Source: Chitinophaga deserti (GTDB lineage Bacteria > Bacteroidota > Bacteroidia > Chitinophagales > Chitinophagaceae). From it: a stretch of DNA of 64,000 nucleotides. The DNA lies in contig NZ_QFFK01000006.1 in NCBI RefSeq assembly GCF_003149455.1, positions 416,279 to 480,278 on the forward strand, written 5' to 3'. This document shows, one piece after another, positions 1-8,843 of this stretch. Within the stretch, counting starts at the first letter, position 1. Every line of letters begins with the position of its first letter. A model generated the notes under the pieces. That model searched no databases. It saw only the letters and a program-made list of their open reading frames with translations, and had not been told where the DNA came from. A program made the position numbers and the translations under genes.

Positions 1-162
1 TATTTCGTCTGCCCCCTGGTTTACCGTTTTTTCCACCGCATTTCCGGCCTTATTGGTGGCTGCATTTTCGGCCCTGCTGGCCATGTTCTTCAGGAATCGC
101 TGGGCATATGCACTGCTCCCGGTAACGAGGAGGAGGCATAGCATTACTTGAATCTTTTTCAT
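1..162 (-). CDS. Secreted protein, partial (N-terminus only)
   Basis: Reading leftwards from the ATG at 162, 54 codons stay open to the window edge. The product starts with a clear Sec signal peptide (basic MKK, a hydrophobic LCLLLVTG core, cleavage near AYA-Q). The mature part is rich in Ala and Asn with repeated Asn-Lys-Ala elements, as in small periplasmic or OmpA-associated proteins of Bacteroidota. The next gene upstream on this strand ends only 2 bases before this ATG, so the two are probably co-transcribed. The family cannot be fixed from 54 residues, and the C-terminus lies outside the window. Confidence 0.75.
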   Translation of the reverse strand, partial: MKKIQVMLCLLLVTGSSAYAQRFLKNMASRAENAATNKAGNAVEKTVNQGADEI

Positions 163-164
163 AT

Positions 165-950
165 TTATTTTAATTCTTTTAACCACTGTTCCGCATACGC
201 CCTGGCGGCTGTTGCGGTTTCCTTTCCACTGCGGAAACATAGTTTCCAGTATTCGTTTTTCTGTTCCAGTTCCTCGTCCACGAAGTATTTTACGCCATGG
301 CTATCTTCTTTCAGCTCCGCTTCAAAGTTGATATCAGCGGTATTTTCGAGAAACTGCTGTAAGCGTTTACGGATAAGATCTTTCGGAGTAGCCGGATATT
401 CCGCATCCCACTTCTTCACTGCGGCTTCATATTCCACGGGGTTGGCATAACGCATGCCGGCCACGGTCATGACGTAAAAGTCATGTTTGGGATCTGAAGG
501 GTTCCTGAGGGCGTTGTATTTTTCCTTCAGCATTTTAACGAGGGATTCTGCCAGTCCTTTGGTAGCATCGGTAGCTTCCTTCAGATCTTTTTCGGCTTCC
601 GGAATAGATTTTTCCAGTTCTGCGATTTCCGCCTTTATTTTGCCTTCCGCACTCTGGGGTTTGGCATTTTCCCTGTCTTTGCTGAACTTTTGGGCATAGC
701 CCGGGGATTGCAGGTACTTTTTGATATAGTCTCCGATTTCTTTAACGGCAGCCGCGCGTTTGGCAGGCTCCAGCTTTTTCAGTTCGCGGAAATTGGGGAA
801 GCGGATCTCACCATCCTCGAAATTTTTTTCGATATAACCTGGAACATCTTCGGGGTCGATCTTCAAAGTGGTGAAAATATCCCAGGGCCTGGTTGCCAGG
901 GCAGTGGTGAACAAAACGATGCCGGAGAGGAGTACAAACAAGTATTTCAT
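165..950 (-). CDS. Secreted coiled-coil protein of unknown function
   Basis: The product has 261 residues with an N-terminal signal peptide (MKYLFVLLSGIVLFTTALA). The mature chain is highly charged and predicted helical; residues about 100-150, rich in Lys, Glu and Ala, look like a coiled coil. No catalytic motif is recognisable. The stop codon is 2 bases from the start of the next secreted protein at 162, which suggests a two-gene unit. The likely location is the periplasm or outer-membrane periphery. I do not recognise the family. The start is well supported because the signal peptide begins at the first Met. Confidence 0.7.
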   Translation of the reverse strand: MKYLFVLLSGIVLFTTALATRPWDIFTTLKIDPEDVPGYIEKNFEDGEIRFPNFRELKKLEPAKRAAAVKEIGDYIKKYLQSPGYAQKFSKDRENAKPQSAEGKIKAEIAELEKSIPEAEKDLKEATDATKGLAESLVKMLKEKYNALRNPSDPKHDFYVMTVAGMRYANPVEYEAAVKKWDAEYPATPKDLIRKRLQQFLENTADINFEAELKEDSHGVKYFVDEELEQKNEYWKLCFRSGKETATAARAYAEQWLKELK

Positions 951-1251
951 GACTCACGGGGTATTAATAAAGGCAAAAATAACCGGAGAGCGCCCAAGTC
1001 TGGTGTTAAGCTGAATGGAAGGTCGATCTGGTATGCCGGAACGTCATATCCTGCAGTTGAAACAAAATAACAAGGATGTTTCCTGTATAGGTACTATTAC
1101 GGGGTTGAAACTGGAGCCTGAAACCCAATTCTGCGTTTTTCACATAGGTAAGGGTGAGATCTAATTCCCTTAGCTGATACGGATGTGCATCCGGTATATG
1201 CCGGGTTGTAATTTTACTTGGAATGCTGAAAGATTTCTATCTTTCTATTAT

Positions 1252-1782
1252 ATGAAACCATGGACACAGATATTATTCAGTATTTTCTTCCCAGTCTATC
1301 TGGCTACAGTTCTGCTTACTAATACTTCGCTGACTGGTTTCTGGACAGACGTAATATTTTCAATCCTGCTATCAGTCTTTACATTAGGACTCAATTTTAG
1401 AATGAGTATAGACAAGCTTTGGTTAACAATGGTGCTGAGAACATCAAACATACTTTGTTCACTCATTGTATTTGGATTGTTGGGGCTACATCTGGTTAAC
1501 CCATTTGCCTGGGACACTTTTAAACTTCGCAGCTTCTATTTTCAGCCGGTTGACAGTCGGTTATTCAATGCTTATTTCAAACCTGTTGGGGCATATGCGG
1601 GTGGTTATGGGAATTTTTGGGTTACTGAAACCCCTAAATACTTTCCATTAATTGAATGGAGGGTATATTGGGACAGGACGGTTGATCATGACTTTAAGGA
1701 TGATACATTTGAAGGGGAACCAATTGATAACTACGAAGTAGTTCGCAATTTTATCAAAGAAGAAGTTATTGCGAAACAATAA
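1252..1782 (+). CDS. Integral membrane protein of unknown function
   Basis: The product has 176 residues counted from the Met at 1252. An in-frame Met at 1183 would add 23 polar residues that do not look like part of the protein. The first 100 residues form about four hydrophobic helices, one of them with the pattern FSIFFPVYLATVLL. The last 70 residues are polar with many aromatic residues and are probably soluble. No family is recognised. It stands alone, between the secreted-protein pair (opposite strand) and a reductase gene. Base composition here is more AT-rich than in the flanking genes, which may mean a poorly conserved or acquired gene. Confidence 0.6.
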   Translation: MKPWTQILFSIFFPVYLATVLLTNTSLTGFWTDVIFSILLSVFTLGLNFRMSIDKLWLTMVLRTSNILCSLIVFGLLGLHLVNPFAWDTFKLRSFYFQPVDSRLFNAYFKPVGAYAGGYGNFWVTETPKYFPLIEWRVYWDRTVDHDFKDDTFEGEPIDNYEVVRNFIKEEVIAKQ

Positions 1783-1858
1783 TAAAGGCATACCCGTGTG
1801 GCATTAAAGCCCCCCTTAATTGTCACCAATCCCCATCAATAATCCTCTTCCCGGGCGA

Positions 1859-1866
1859 TAGTTTTG
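1859..1866 (+). promoter_or_regulatory. Candidate Bacteroidota -7 element
   Basis: TAGTTTTG matches the TAnnTTTG -7 consensus and lies 43 bases before the ATG at 1910. No good -33 TTG/TTTG element was found at the usual spacing, so support rests on the -7 box alone. Confidence 0.4.
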
Positions 1867-1909
1867 TATATTCGAAATAATCATTCAGAACATACAAATT
1901 ACACTCCCA

Positions 1910-2476
1910 ATGAGAAAGCTGGTTTTATTTGCACATATCTCCCTCGATGGGTTTGCCGGTGACAAGAATGGTGGCCTCGACTTCCTGACCTATGATGAAG
2001 AGCTGCAGCAATGGGCAGATGAACTGGTCAAAACTGTAGGTGCCCCCGTTTACGGTAAAAACACTTACCACCTGATGGAAGGATACTGGCCTACCGTATT
2101 GAACGACCCGAAAGCCGGCGGGCATACCCTTGAGCATGCCAAATGGGTACAGGATATCCCGAAAATTGTATTCTCTACAACTTTGAATAGCGCCGACTGG
2201 AATAATACCACTTTGATCAAAGACAACATTGTGGAGGAAGTGAACAAGCTGAAACAGCAACCGGGTAAAGACCTCGTGATCTTCGGCAGCCCGGGCCTCA
2301 CTAAAAGCCTGATGAAACTGGGGCTGATAGACGAGTATAAACTAACCCTGCATCCCGTAATACTGGGAGAAGGCAACAGTCTGTTCGACAGCTCAACGCC
2401 TTTGAGCAATTTGAAACTGGTGGACTCGAAAGCCCTCCGTTCCGGCGTAATCACATTACACTATACGAACCGCTAA
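1910..2476 (+). CDS. Dihydrofolate reductase family / RibD C-terminal domain protein
   Basis: The product has 188 residues, the normal length for stand-alone RibD_C proteins (YyaP/YwjB type). It starts with the family's first strand (RKLVLFAHISLDGFAG), has a nucleotide-binding loop region around PVYGKNTYHLM, and a C-terminal core IFGSPGLTKSLMKLGLIDEY followed by LHPVILGEG. These proteins are predicted NADPH-dependent reductases of pterin-like or pyrimidine-like substrates. Most are uncharacterised, so the substrate cannot be named. The gene is monocistronic, with its own candidate promoter and a strong shared terminator downstream. Confidence 0.85.
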   Translation: MRKLVLFAHISLDGFAGDKNGGLDFLTYDEELQQWADELVKTVGAPVYGKNTYHLMEGYWPTVLNDPKAGGHTLEHAKWVQDIPKIVFSTTLNSADWNNTTLIKDNIVEEVNKLKQQPGKDLVIFGSPGLTKSLMKLGLIDEYKLTLHPVILGEGNSLFDSSTPLSNLKLVDSKALRSGVITLHYTNR

Positions 2477-2500
2477 AGCCAGGCCTTTAGCATAAAAAAA

Positions 2501-2525
2501 GGGTAGCTGATCAGATCGGCTACCC
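2501..2525. terminator. Bidirectional rho-independent terminator
   Basis: GGGTAGC and GGCTACCC form the outer part of a hairpin with an inner GATC/GATC extension. It is flanked by A7 on the left and T6 on the right, so it can stop transcription from both sides. It separates the convergent reductase gene and fucosidase gene. Confidence 0.85.
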
Positions 2526-2547
2526 TTTTTTCTTTTGGTTTAGCGGG

Positions 2548-4362
2548 TTATTTCACACGCACGAGCTGCACCTGCTGGAGGTTCATCACGCCAACTCCCG
2601 GTTTGGTAAGCGGTTTAATCACCAATGTGTTCACACCTTTTTTAGGAATATTCACGGTGCCCAGCTCCCAATCCTGGTAAGCGCTCCAATTGTTGTTAGT
2701 GCTTTTTACCACGCCGGAAAGCGTTGTACTGCCTGCCGTCAGGGTAATTTTAGATCCGGCGGATTCATCCGTACATGCGGCGCGGAGTATCACCCTGTAT
2801 TTCCCGGGTTGCTTTACCTGGAGGTTCCAGGTGGCTGTGCCGGTTAGGGCAGTCCAGCTGTATAGCACCGGTTTATCGCTCATGGATAATGCCACACCCT
2901 CGTGGAGGATGGCATCGCCGGGAGGCAAATGATAACCGCCGTCTGCATCCGGGAAAATACCCGAGGGAACGAGGGTGGTACCGGCAACATCCAGCTCTAT
3001 TACCGTGGCCAGGTTGTTGCGGAATGCGGTATTACTGATGTCGATGGAGATACCGGGCTCCGATACGGAGGTTGGCAGTGGTGTACGTGCGCCATCCGCG
3101 AGGTACACTGCTTTGGGGGTGCTTCCGGCATCCGGTGCAATGGGTACCAGCAAACGGTTGTTTTCAGGCCAGTGGAAAATGTGGAGGTAGTATTTACCGT
3201 TTTTAGTGGTGATCCGTCCCCAGTTCACTTTCCCGATGCTGTTAGCCCTGGAGCCGTAGATGGATTCTCCGTTCACTTTCATCCAGCCGCCGATTCCCTG
3301 CATCAGTTCAATGCTTTTGGAAGGGATGGTTCCATCGCCCATAGGGCCTACGTTCAGCAGGTAATTGCCTCCTTTGGATACGATATCGATCATATTCTGC
3401 ACCAGTTCCTTTTCGGTATGCCAGCGCTGGTTGTTTTTTGAGTATCCCCAGGTGCCGTTCATGGTCATGCACGATTCCCAGTCCATATCCTTGTATCCCG
3501 CTTCAGGGATAAACTGCTCCGGCGTAACGAGGTCGCCGTTGGCGCGGGTGTACTCGCTGTTGTGGTCGAAGTGATAGAGGCGGTTGTTCATGATGATGTT
3601 GGGATGGTGCTTCTTAACCATGTCAACCAGCGCATTAGCGCCCCATTTTTCGCCCTGTATCTCTTTGGAGCTATAATCCCACCAAACCACGTCGATAGGG
3701 CCGTAGTTGGAAAATATCTCCTCTGCCTGCTGATGCATATAAGACACGTAGTTGGCGTTGTTGCGCGTATCGTTCTTTACACCGCCGGGCGTTGGCATAC
3801 CATGTTCCACATATGCGTCTGGGTGGTGCCAGTCCAGCAGAGAAAAATACACTCCCACGCGCAGCCCCTGTTCATGCAGGGCGTTAACGATCTCCCGCAT
3901 GAGGTCGCGGCCGGTTACGTCCATTCCGTCGTAGGTGGTGGTTTTACTGTCGTGCAATGCAAATCCTTCGTGGTGACGAGTAGTGAAGATGACATAGCGG
4001 CATCCTGCTTCTTTGGCGGTTTTCGCCCACTCGCGGGCAAAGTCCTTTTTAGGCCGGAACAGTGGTGTCAGCTGCTTTTCATACTCAGCAGCAGGCACAT
4101 TAGCCATGTTCTGTATCCATTCCACGCAGCCTTCGTAATCTTTACCGTTCCACTCGCCGGCAGCGGCACTGTATAGTCCCCAGTGCACGAACATGCCGAA
4201 GTGGGCATCGCGGAACCAGCGCATACGCGCATTGCGGAGCGCTTCCGGTTCTGTGGCGTTGGATTTCAGTCCTCCGTCTGCCTGCGCTGTAGCCGTGTAT
4301 CCGGAAAGCAGCATGCCGCCAAGCAGGCATATCTTCATTAAGTCTTTCTTCATCTTAGTCAC
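2548..4362 (-). CDS. Alpha-L-fucosidase, GH29, with C-terminal carbohydrate-binding-like domain
   Basis: A secreted 604-residue glycoside hydrolase that would release terminal alpha-L-fucose. A signal peptide precedes the GH29 catalytic domain (about residues 40-380), which shows the typical blocks MFVHWGLYS (57-65), TTRHHEGFALHDS (127-139) and DVVWWDYSS (224-232). Asp229 is the expected nucleophile. Residues about 480-604 form a beta-rich domain that ends in a CBM-like or galactose-binding-like fold. The start at 4362 is the first Met; Met4 (4353) is an alternative. The gene is 20 bases downstream of a truncated SusD gene, which suggests it once belonged to a complete utilisation locus. No intact SusC/SusD now accompanies it. 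Confidence 0.92.
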   Translation of the reverse strand: MTKMKKDLMKICLLGGMLLSGYTATAQADGGLKSNATEPEALRNARMRWFRDAHFGMFVHWGLYSAAAGEWNGKDYEGCVEWIQNMANVPAAEYEKQLTPLFRPKKDFAREWAKTAKEAGCRYVIFTTRHHEGFALHDSKTTTYDGMDVTGRDLMREIVNALHEQGLRVGVYFSLLDWHHPDAYVEHGMPTPGGVKNDTRNNANYVSYMHQQAEEIFSNYGPIDVVWWDYSSKEIQGEKWGANALVDMVKKHHPNIIMNNRLYHFDHNSEYTRANGDLVTPEQFIPEAGYKDMDWESCMTMNGTWGYSKNNQRWHTEKELVQNMIDIVSKGGNYLLNVGPMGDGTIPSKSIELMQGIGGWMKVNGESIYGSRANSIGKVNWGRITTKNGKYYLHIFHWPENNRLLVPIAPDAGSTPKAVYLADGARTPLPTSVSEPGISIDISNTAFRNNLATVIELDVAGTTLVPSGIFPDADGGYHLPPGDAILHEGVALSMSDKPVLYSWTALTGTATWNLQVKQPGKYRVILRAACTDESAGSKITLTAGSTTLSGVVKSTNNNWSAYQDWELGTVNIPKKGVNTLVIKPLTKPGVGVMNLQQVQLVRVK

Positions 4363-4382
4363 CTGTATATGTTGATGTGTTT

Positions 4383-4829
4383 TTACCAGTTAGGATTTTG
4401 TTTCATATTGGGATTTGCATTGATTTCCGCAAGGGGAATGGGCCACCCGTAATCCCTTGCAGGGTTGAATATACGATGTTCGATGATAACTGCCTTACCG
4501 CTTGCCGGATCTATCGCTCCTTTGGCAGGCTCGTTCAGCAGTACCTCCCCGGTTTTCCAGCGGCGGATGTCAAAAGGCCTTTGGCCTTCAAACGCCAGCT
4601 CTACCTGACGTTCGTGACGGGTCAGCTTGCGCATGGCCGCCTGTGAATTATACTTTGAAACATCTGCATCCGGCATGCCTGCACGGTTCCTGATCTGGTT
4701 GAGATACAGAACCACATCCGGGTTCTGCCAGTCATTCATCTCCACCAGCGATTCTACATAACTAAGCAGCACTTCTGCATAGCGGATGATCATGAAGTTT
4801 CCGGGCTTCCCGGTTTTAATGGTTCCATT
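4383..4829 (-). pseudogene. 5'-truncated SusD/RagB lipoprotein gene
   Basis: Only the last 149 or so codons of a SusD-type glycan-binding lipoprotein remain. The C-terminal hallmarks are intact: MIIRYAEVLLSYVESLVEM, LNQIRNRAGMP, RHERQVELAFEGQRPFDIRRW and the terminal KQNPNW. Homology-like sequence continues a few codons upstream of the first Met (IKTGKPGNF), then meets an in-frame TAA at 4832-4830 and unrelated sequence. The signal peptide, the TPR-like N-terminal half and any SusC partner are missing. A deletion or insertion therefore joined the promoter region of the drug exporter at 5043 to the middle of susD. Expression and function are unlikely. Confidence 0.85.
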
Positions 4830-4970
4830 TTACGGTTCACATATGTTTCTCACGGGAGGAGAACACTGGCGGTTGTGGGCAAGGCGTTGCGCCCGGTTGT
4901 TACTGTTGTTGTTATCCCTCTGTATGTACAAGGCGGTTCTCCCATAAAAAAATACTTGTTCAGTTTCCGG

Positions 4971-5001
4971 TTGCCGGCAGAAAATGATGCCGGTAATTTT
5001 G
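4971..5001 (+). promoter_or_regulatory. Candidate promoter of the MFS exporter
   Basis: TTG at 4971-4973 and TAATTTTG at 4994-5001 are 20 bases apart, which matches the Bacteroidota -33/-7 pattern. The ATG at 5043 follows 41 bases later, which supports that start over the upstream in-frame Met at 4875. Confidence 0.55.
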
Positions 5002-5042
5002 CTCCATCATTTAATCATCCACTTAAATTTTTGGAAGCAATC

Positions 5043-6470
5043 ATGGCTGGTAAACAACATTCCAGGTGGCTCGTGCTGCTTGTGATCCTGACAGCGCCGC
5101 TGTTGTATGTGATCGATATTTTCATCATCAATATTGCCATCCCCACTATTCAGCAGCATCTCCATGCTTCACAGGGAGAGATGCAGCTGGTCATAGCAGG
5201 CTACCTGCTGGGAAGCGCCTGTTTCCTCATCATCGGAGGCAGGGCAGGGGATTATCTGGGCAGGAAGAAGGTGTTCTTTTGGGGAATGTTCTTCTTTACG
5301 GTTACGTCGTGCATATGCGGACTGGCCCAATCCATGCTGCAACTAAACATCGCGCGGTTCCTGCAGGGTGTCAGTTCTGCGTTCATGGTTACACAGTCTA
5401 TAGCGCTGATACAGGAATTATTCCCGGAGCAAAAGCAGCGTGCCAAAGCCATCGGCTGGTATGGTATGACGCTGAGTATTGCCGCCATCATTGGCCAGGT
5501 GCTCGGAGGCTATCTCGCAGAAACTAAAACTGCCATTGAAGGGTGGCGGCTGATCTTCTTCATCAATGTACCAGTGGGCATCCTGGCATTATGGGCTATC
5601 CGGAAGTACCTGCCGGAAACACAAAAAGTAACGGGCGTGCGTTTCGACTACTCAGGAGCCATGCTGCTGCTGGCGGGTCTGGGGAGCTTCATTTATGCAA
5701 TTACGGAAGGCAGGGAAGGAGGTTGGCCTGCATGGAGCATATTATTGCTCGCCACAGGAAGCATTGTAAGTATCTGGTTCTACTACGACCAGCAAAAGAA
5801 AACTGCTGCAAACTTACACCCGCTGATGGATACGCAGTTGTTCAAAAACAGGAATTTCCTGCTGGGATTGCTGGCGGTGCTTTTTCATTTCATGTTCCAT
5901 ACCGCGTACCTGCTGATGGTAGTGGTGTATCTGCAGAACGGTCCGGGTATTTCCGCACTGGCATGCGGACTCTATTTCGTGCCCCATGCCATCCTGTTTA
6001 TGGGCAGCGCCATGCTGGCTTCGAGATTGCTGGTGAAGCACGGGAAGAACGTATTACTTGCCGGGTTGCTCATCATCTTTGTAAGCTTCGTATTACAGAT
6101 TAAAATGTTCAATACGGGCAACCAGCCCATCCTGCATATGCTGCTCATCGGTTTGTATGGACTGGGCAACGGAATGGTGCTTCCTTTTTTGCTGAACATT
6201 GTTCTGGATAATGTTCCCACCCGCTATGCAGGCACATCGGCAGGGATCTTCTCCACTTTTCAGCAAATCGCCTCTGCGCTTGGCATCAGCATCATAGGAG
6301 GCGTTTTTTATAGTTCTGTATTCCGGGATACTGCTGCGTCATACAAATCAGCGCTGGACAATGGCCTTATAGCCGGGATTGTATGTATGGTGTTTGTTGC
6401 CGCCATGCTGTTGATGCTTCCCGGAGGAAGCCGTGATGCAAAACACAGGCATGCAGTTGCGCTGGAGTAA
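5043..6470 (+). CDS. MFS drug exporter, DHA2 (EmrB/QacA) family
   Basis: A 475-residue inner-membrane protein with about 14 hydrophobic helices, as usual for DHA2 drug:proton antiporters. Helix 1 carries the D-x-F-I-x-N-I-A-I-P variant of motif D1 (VIDIFIINIAIPTI). The loop after helix 2 has GGRAGDYLGRKK, which is MFS motif A. Helix 5 has the motif C element GQVLGGYLAE. The Met at 5043 was chosen because the upstream extension from 4875 is not hydrophobic and overlaps a good promoter. The gene is monocistronic, with no membrane-fusion protein or outer-membrane channel gene beside it. The substrate is unknown; multidrug efflux is the family default. Confidence 0.85.
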   Translation: MAGKQHSRWLVLLVILTAPLLYVIDIFIINIAIPTIQQHLHASQGEMQLVIAGYLLGSACFLIIGGRAGDYLGRKKVFFWGMFFFTVTSCICGLAQSMLQLNIARFLQGVSSAFMVTQSIALIQELFPEQKQRAKAIGWYGMTLSIAAIIGQVLGGYLAETKTAIEGWRLIFFINVPVGILALWAIRKYLPETQKVTGVRFDYSGAMLLLAGLGSFIYAITEGREGGWPAWSILLLATGSIVSIWFYYDQQKKTAANLHPLMDTQLFKNRNFLLGLLAVLFHFMFHTAYLLMVVVYLQNGPGISALACGLYFVPHAILFMGSAMLASRLLVKHGKNVLLAGLLIIFVSFVLQIKMFNTGNQPILHMLLIGLYGLGNGMVLPFLLNIVLDNVPTRYAGTSAGIFSTFQQIASALGISIIGGVFYSSVFRDTAASYKSALDNGLIAGIVCMVFVAAMLLMLPGGSRDAKHRHAVALE

Positions 6471-6676
6471 AGGTTTTCAGGAGCGGGGTGGTGAGATTGA
6501 ACTTTTCGAAATCATCTAACCCCGACTTTATTCCCCTTCGAAAATATTCAGCCAGATTGCATCGGCTTTTCGTGATACTGCAAACCCTGATATGGAGGCA
6601 TTAGATATCCACCAATCGCCCCTGCAATAGCCATGGTGGGCATTTCGTACATTCAGCATCACAAAATATCAATGTT

Positions 6677-7453
6677 ATGGCAATCTTAGATTCACTCATT
6701 CCATTTAAAGGCCGGCTGGGTAATATCATCTCGTACGAGCGCAACGGCAGGCACTGCCTGCGCACGGTGCCTGAAACGGTGCGGCAAACTGAAAACACGC
6801 GCCGCGCTGCCAAAGTGTTTGGCGCGGCCAGCCGGAAAAGCGCCCTTATCCGGCATGCCTTTGCTCCTGAATTAAACATCTTTCCGGACAAGGTTCTCGT
6901 AAACCGCCTCAACAGCTACATCCTTAATGCAGGCAGGAATAACCATGCCGGCCTGAAGAACTTCCGCTTCAATGGCTATACCGGCGTGGAAAAGTTCTTT
7001 GGCCAACAGCCTGTATTTGCGAAAGACGGCAGGCTGCGCCTTCCCGGATATAAGCTCGAGGCTTATGGAGATGCAGTCCGCATGGAAGTAAAGCTCATCG
7101 GCACCCGGATCGATTTCGGCACCCGTACTGTAACAGGTACTGACACAGCCGTACTGAACATAGCGCTGGACGAATCCTCCCAATCCTTCGAAGGCGCTGA
7201 AATGTCGGTAGATGTTCCCGGGAAAGGTACTTTGCTGGTGGTGGTACAAGTACGGCTGTTTGCGGCCGATAAATTTGATATCCGCGACCGGAAGTACTTT
7301 GCCGCAGATATTGTGGCAGTAATAGAAGAGCAGCCGCAGGTAACCCCCCTCACCAAAAACACACCCCGTAAACAATTAACCACTGCGCCAGCGGTACCAA
7401 GCCGCCATGCTGCTCCCACCCAAAACGGGGAGCTCCTGATCCAACGGGAATAG
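6677..7453 (+). CDS. Uncharacterised protein with N-terminal Gly-Arg-Leu-Gly-Asn motif
   Basis: A 258-residue protein without signal peptide or membrane helix. The first 60 residues (FKGRLGNIISYERNGRHCLR, then a basic Arg/Lys-rich helix) resemble the opening of small Bacteroidota-only families of the DUF6266 type, where a short hairpin announces a beta domain. The middle is predicted beta-rich. The last 35 residues are low-complexity (Pro, Thr, Lys) and probably disordered. No enzyme motif is visible. It is isolated by about 200 bases upstream and 450 bases downstream. The family link is a guess from the N-terminus only. Confidence 0.6.
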   Translation: MAILDSLIPFKGRLGNIISYERNGRHCLRTVPETVRQTENTRRAAKVFGAASRKSALIRHAFAPELNIFPDKVLVNRLNSYILNAGRNNHAGLKNFRFNGYTGVEKFFGQQPVFAKDGRLRLPGYKLEAYGDAVRMEVKLIGTRIDFGTRTVTGTDTAVLNIALDESSQSFEGAEMSVDVPGKGTLLVVVQVRLFAADKFDIRDRKYFAADIVAVIEEQPQVTPLTKNTPRKQLTTAPAVPSRHAAPTQNGELLIQRE

Positions 7454-7900
7454 CATATCGCCATAACAGGGATATTTTGTTGTAAATAATTCATTATCAA
7501 AACATACGGAACCCCAATCTACCCGGCAGGCACACTCTCCGCAAGCCATTCCCATGGGCAGCAGGCGCCCAATCCTCTCTTACACTGCCTGCATTCCGCT
7601 TAACCTTACTTCCAGCACACTTCCGCATCACCTCCGCATCAAGTCCACCTTTCAGGCACATGAGATTGCAGTTTCACCCATAGTTGTCCCCGGGTTGTCC
7701 CGTAGATACCTGCTTCAAATAAGCTTGAATTCACATGATAAATGCTCCCGTTATCTATACATATGACCATTATTCCTGCATAATCGCAGGCGGAATTACT
7801 GATCCTGTTTCACAGGGGAAGTTTGTCCTGATTCAATGCTGCTGTTTGGATAATCAACTTGTATGTAATACATTCATCGCTTCCTTAAACGAGAATCACC
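7454..7900. other. Intergenic region, no convincing gene
   Basis: These 447 bases separate an unknown protein from a DUF4886 hydrolase. Short open frames occur but have no plausible protein character. The only structure seen is the 11-base direct repeat at 7683-7701; the rest may hold the 5' control region of the hydrolase gene. Confidence 0.5.
7683..7701 (+). repeat. Two GTTGTCCC direct repeats, 11-base step
   Basis: GTTGTCCC occurs at 7683-7690 and again at 7694-7701, one helical turn apart, about 200 bases before the DUF4886 hydrolase start. This is a plausible regulator binding site of the direct-repeat type. It was not seen elsewhere in the window. Confidence 0.35.
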
Positions 7901-8764
7901 ATGTTATTGAAGTTCAAATTAGGCATCATCCTCCTGTTGAGTATCTGCATCTCAGTACAGGCACAGGATGGTAAGAAAGTACGTCTTTTTATTATCGGCA
8001 ACAGTTTTTCACAGAATGCGTCGGCATTTTTGCCCCAACTGGCAAAGGAGGGAGGAATGGATCTGGAACTGGGCCGCGCCGAGCTGGGCGGCTGCTCGCT
8101 GGAAAAGCACTGGAAGCTGGCGGAAGCCAATGAAAAGGCTTATAAAGGGAAGTCGCTCCGCGAGATGCTGGCCGATGGCAAATGGGATATCGTAACCATT
8201 CAGCAGTACTCCCTGCTTTCAGGAGATCCGGGTACTTATGAGCCTTATGCCACCAACCTGGTTAAAATGATCAGATCGCTGCAGCCGGAGGCTAAGATAT
8301 TCATCCACCAGATCTGGGCATACCGCAGCGATGCAAGAAGCTTTGGCAGAATAAACGGGGAAGTACGTGCAAAGAACGCCGAAGAAATGCATGAGCATGT
8401 AAGGGCCGCCTATCACAAGGCCGCCGCTGATCTGGGGCTTACCATCATCCCATCGGGCGATGCATTCAGGGCTATGGAAACCAGCAAAAAGTGGCGTTAT
8501 CAGAAAGATCCCGCTTTTGATACTGCAAATGCGCAGGCGGGTCAGTTACCCAAACAAACCAACTCCCTGCATATCGGTTATACCTGGACCAATGGTAAGC
8601 TGGCCTTTGATCCCAACCATGCCAATAAAGCGGGCTGCTACCTCGGATCGCTGGTGTGGTACCAGACATTGCTGGGAGGAAATGTGAAGAAAGTACACTT
8701 CAGGCCAGACGTAGTTCCGGCACCTATGGCGAAGAAATTCAGGCAGGTTGTGGCGGGATTGTAG
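7901..8764 (+). CDS. Secreted SGNH-fold hydrolase, DUF4886 family
   Basis: A 287-residue protein with signal peptide (cleavage near VQA-Q). The SGNH blocks are visible. Block I is LFIIGNSFSQNA, with the catalytic Ser in GNSFS; TIQQYS follows; the C-terminal block V is FDPNHANKAGCYLG, with the Asp and His in D-x-N-H. DUF4886 proteins occur in Bacteroidota glycan loci and are thought to be esterases, but few have been tested. The gene is alone and followed by a hairpin. Its relation to the polysaccharide locus starting at 11.4 kb is possible but not shown. Confidence 0.85.
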   Translation: MLLKFKLGIILLLSICISVQAQDGKKVRLFIIGNSFSQNASAFLPQLAKEGGMDLELGRAELGGCSLEKHWKLAEANEKAYKGKSLREMLADGKWDIVTIQQYSLLSGDPGTYEPYATNLVKMIRSLQPEAKIFIHQIWAYRSDARSFGRINGEVRAKNAEEMHEHVRAAYHKAAADLGLTIIPSGDAFRAMETSKKWRYQKDPAFDTANAQAGQLPKQTNSLHIGYTWTNGKLAFDPNHANKAGCYLGSLVWYQTLLGGNVKKVHFRPDVVPAPMAKKFRQVVAGL

Positions 8765-8784
8765 TGCAACATCATTAAAAGCAA

Positions 8785-8807
8785 AACGGGCCTGTAAGGG
8801 GCCCGTT
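8785..8807 (-). terminator. Rho-independent terminator of the DoxX/ArsR/SRPBCC operon
   Basis: AACGGGCC (8785-8792) and GGCCCGTT (8800-8807) form a perfect 8-bp stem with a 7-base loop. The T-rich tract is on the minus-strand side, so it best serves the leftward operon; it may also stop the hydrolase transcript. Confidence 0.65.
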
Positions 8808-8843
8808 CTGCATTAAAGCCTGTGCGGCTGTATTACTTGATGT

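Noticed and set aside
1010..1235. Start-less open frame on the minus strand between two genes
   Set aside because: About 75 codons open but only a late Met; it could be a gene remnant, yet no homologous motif was recognised.
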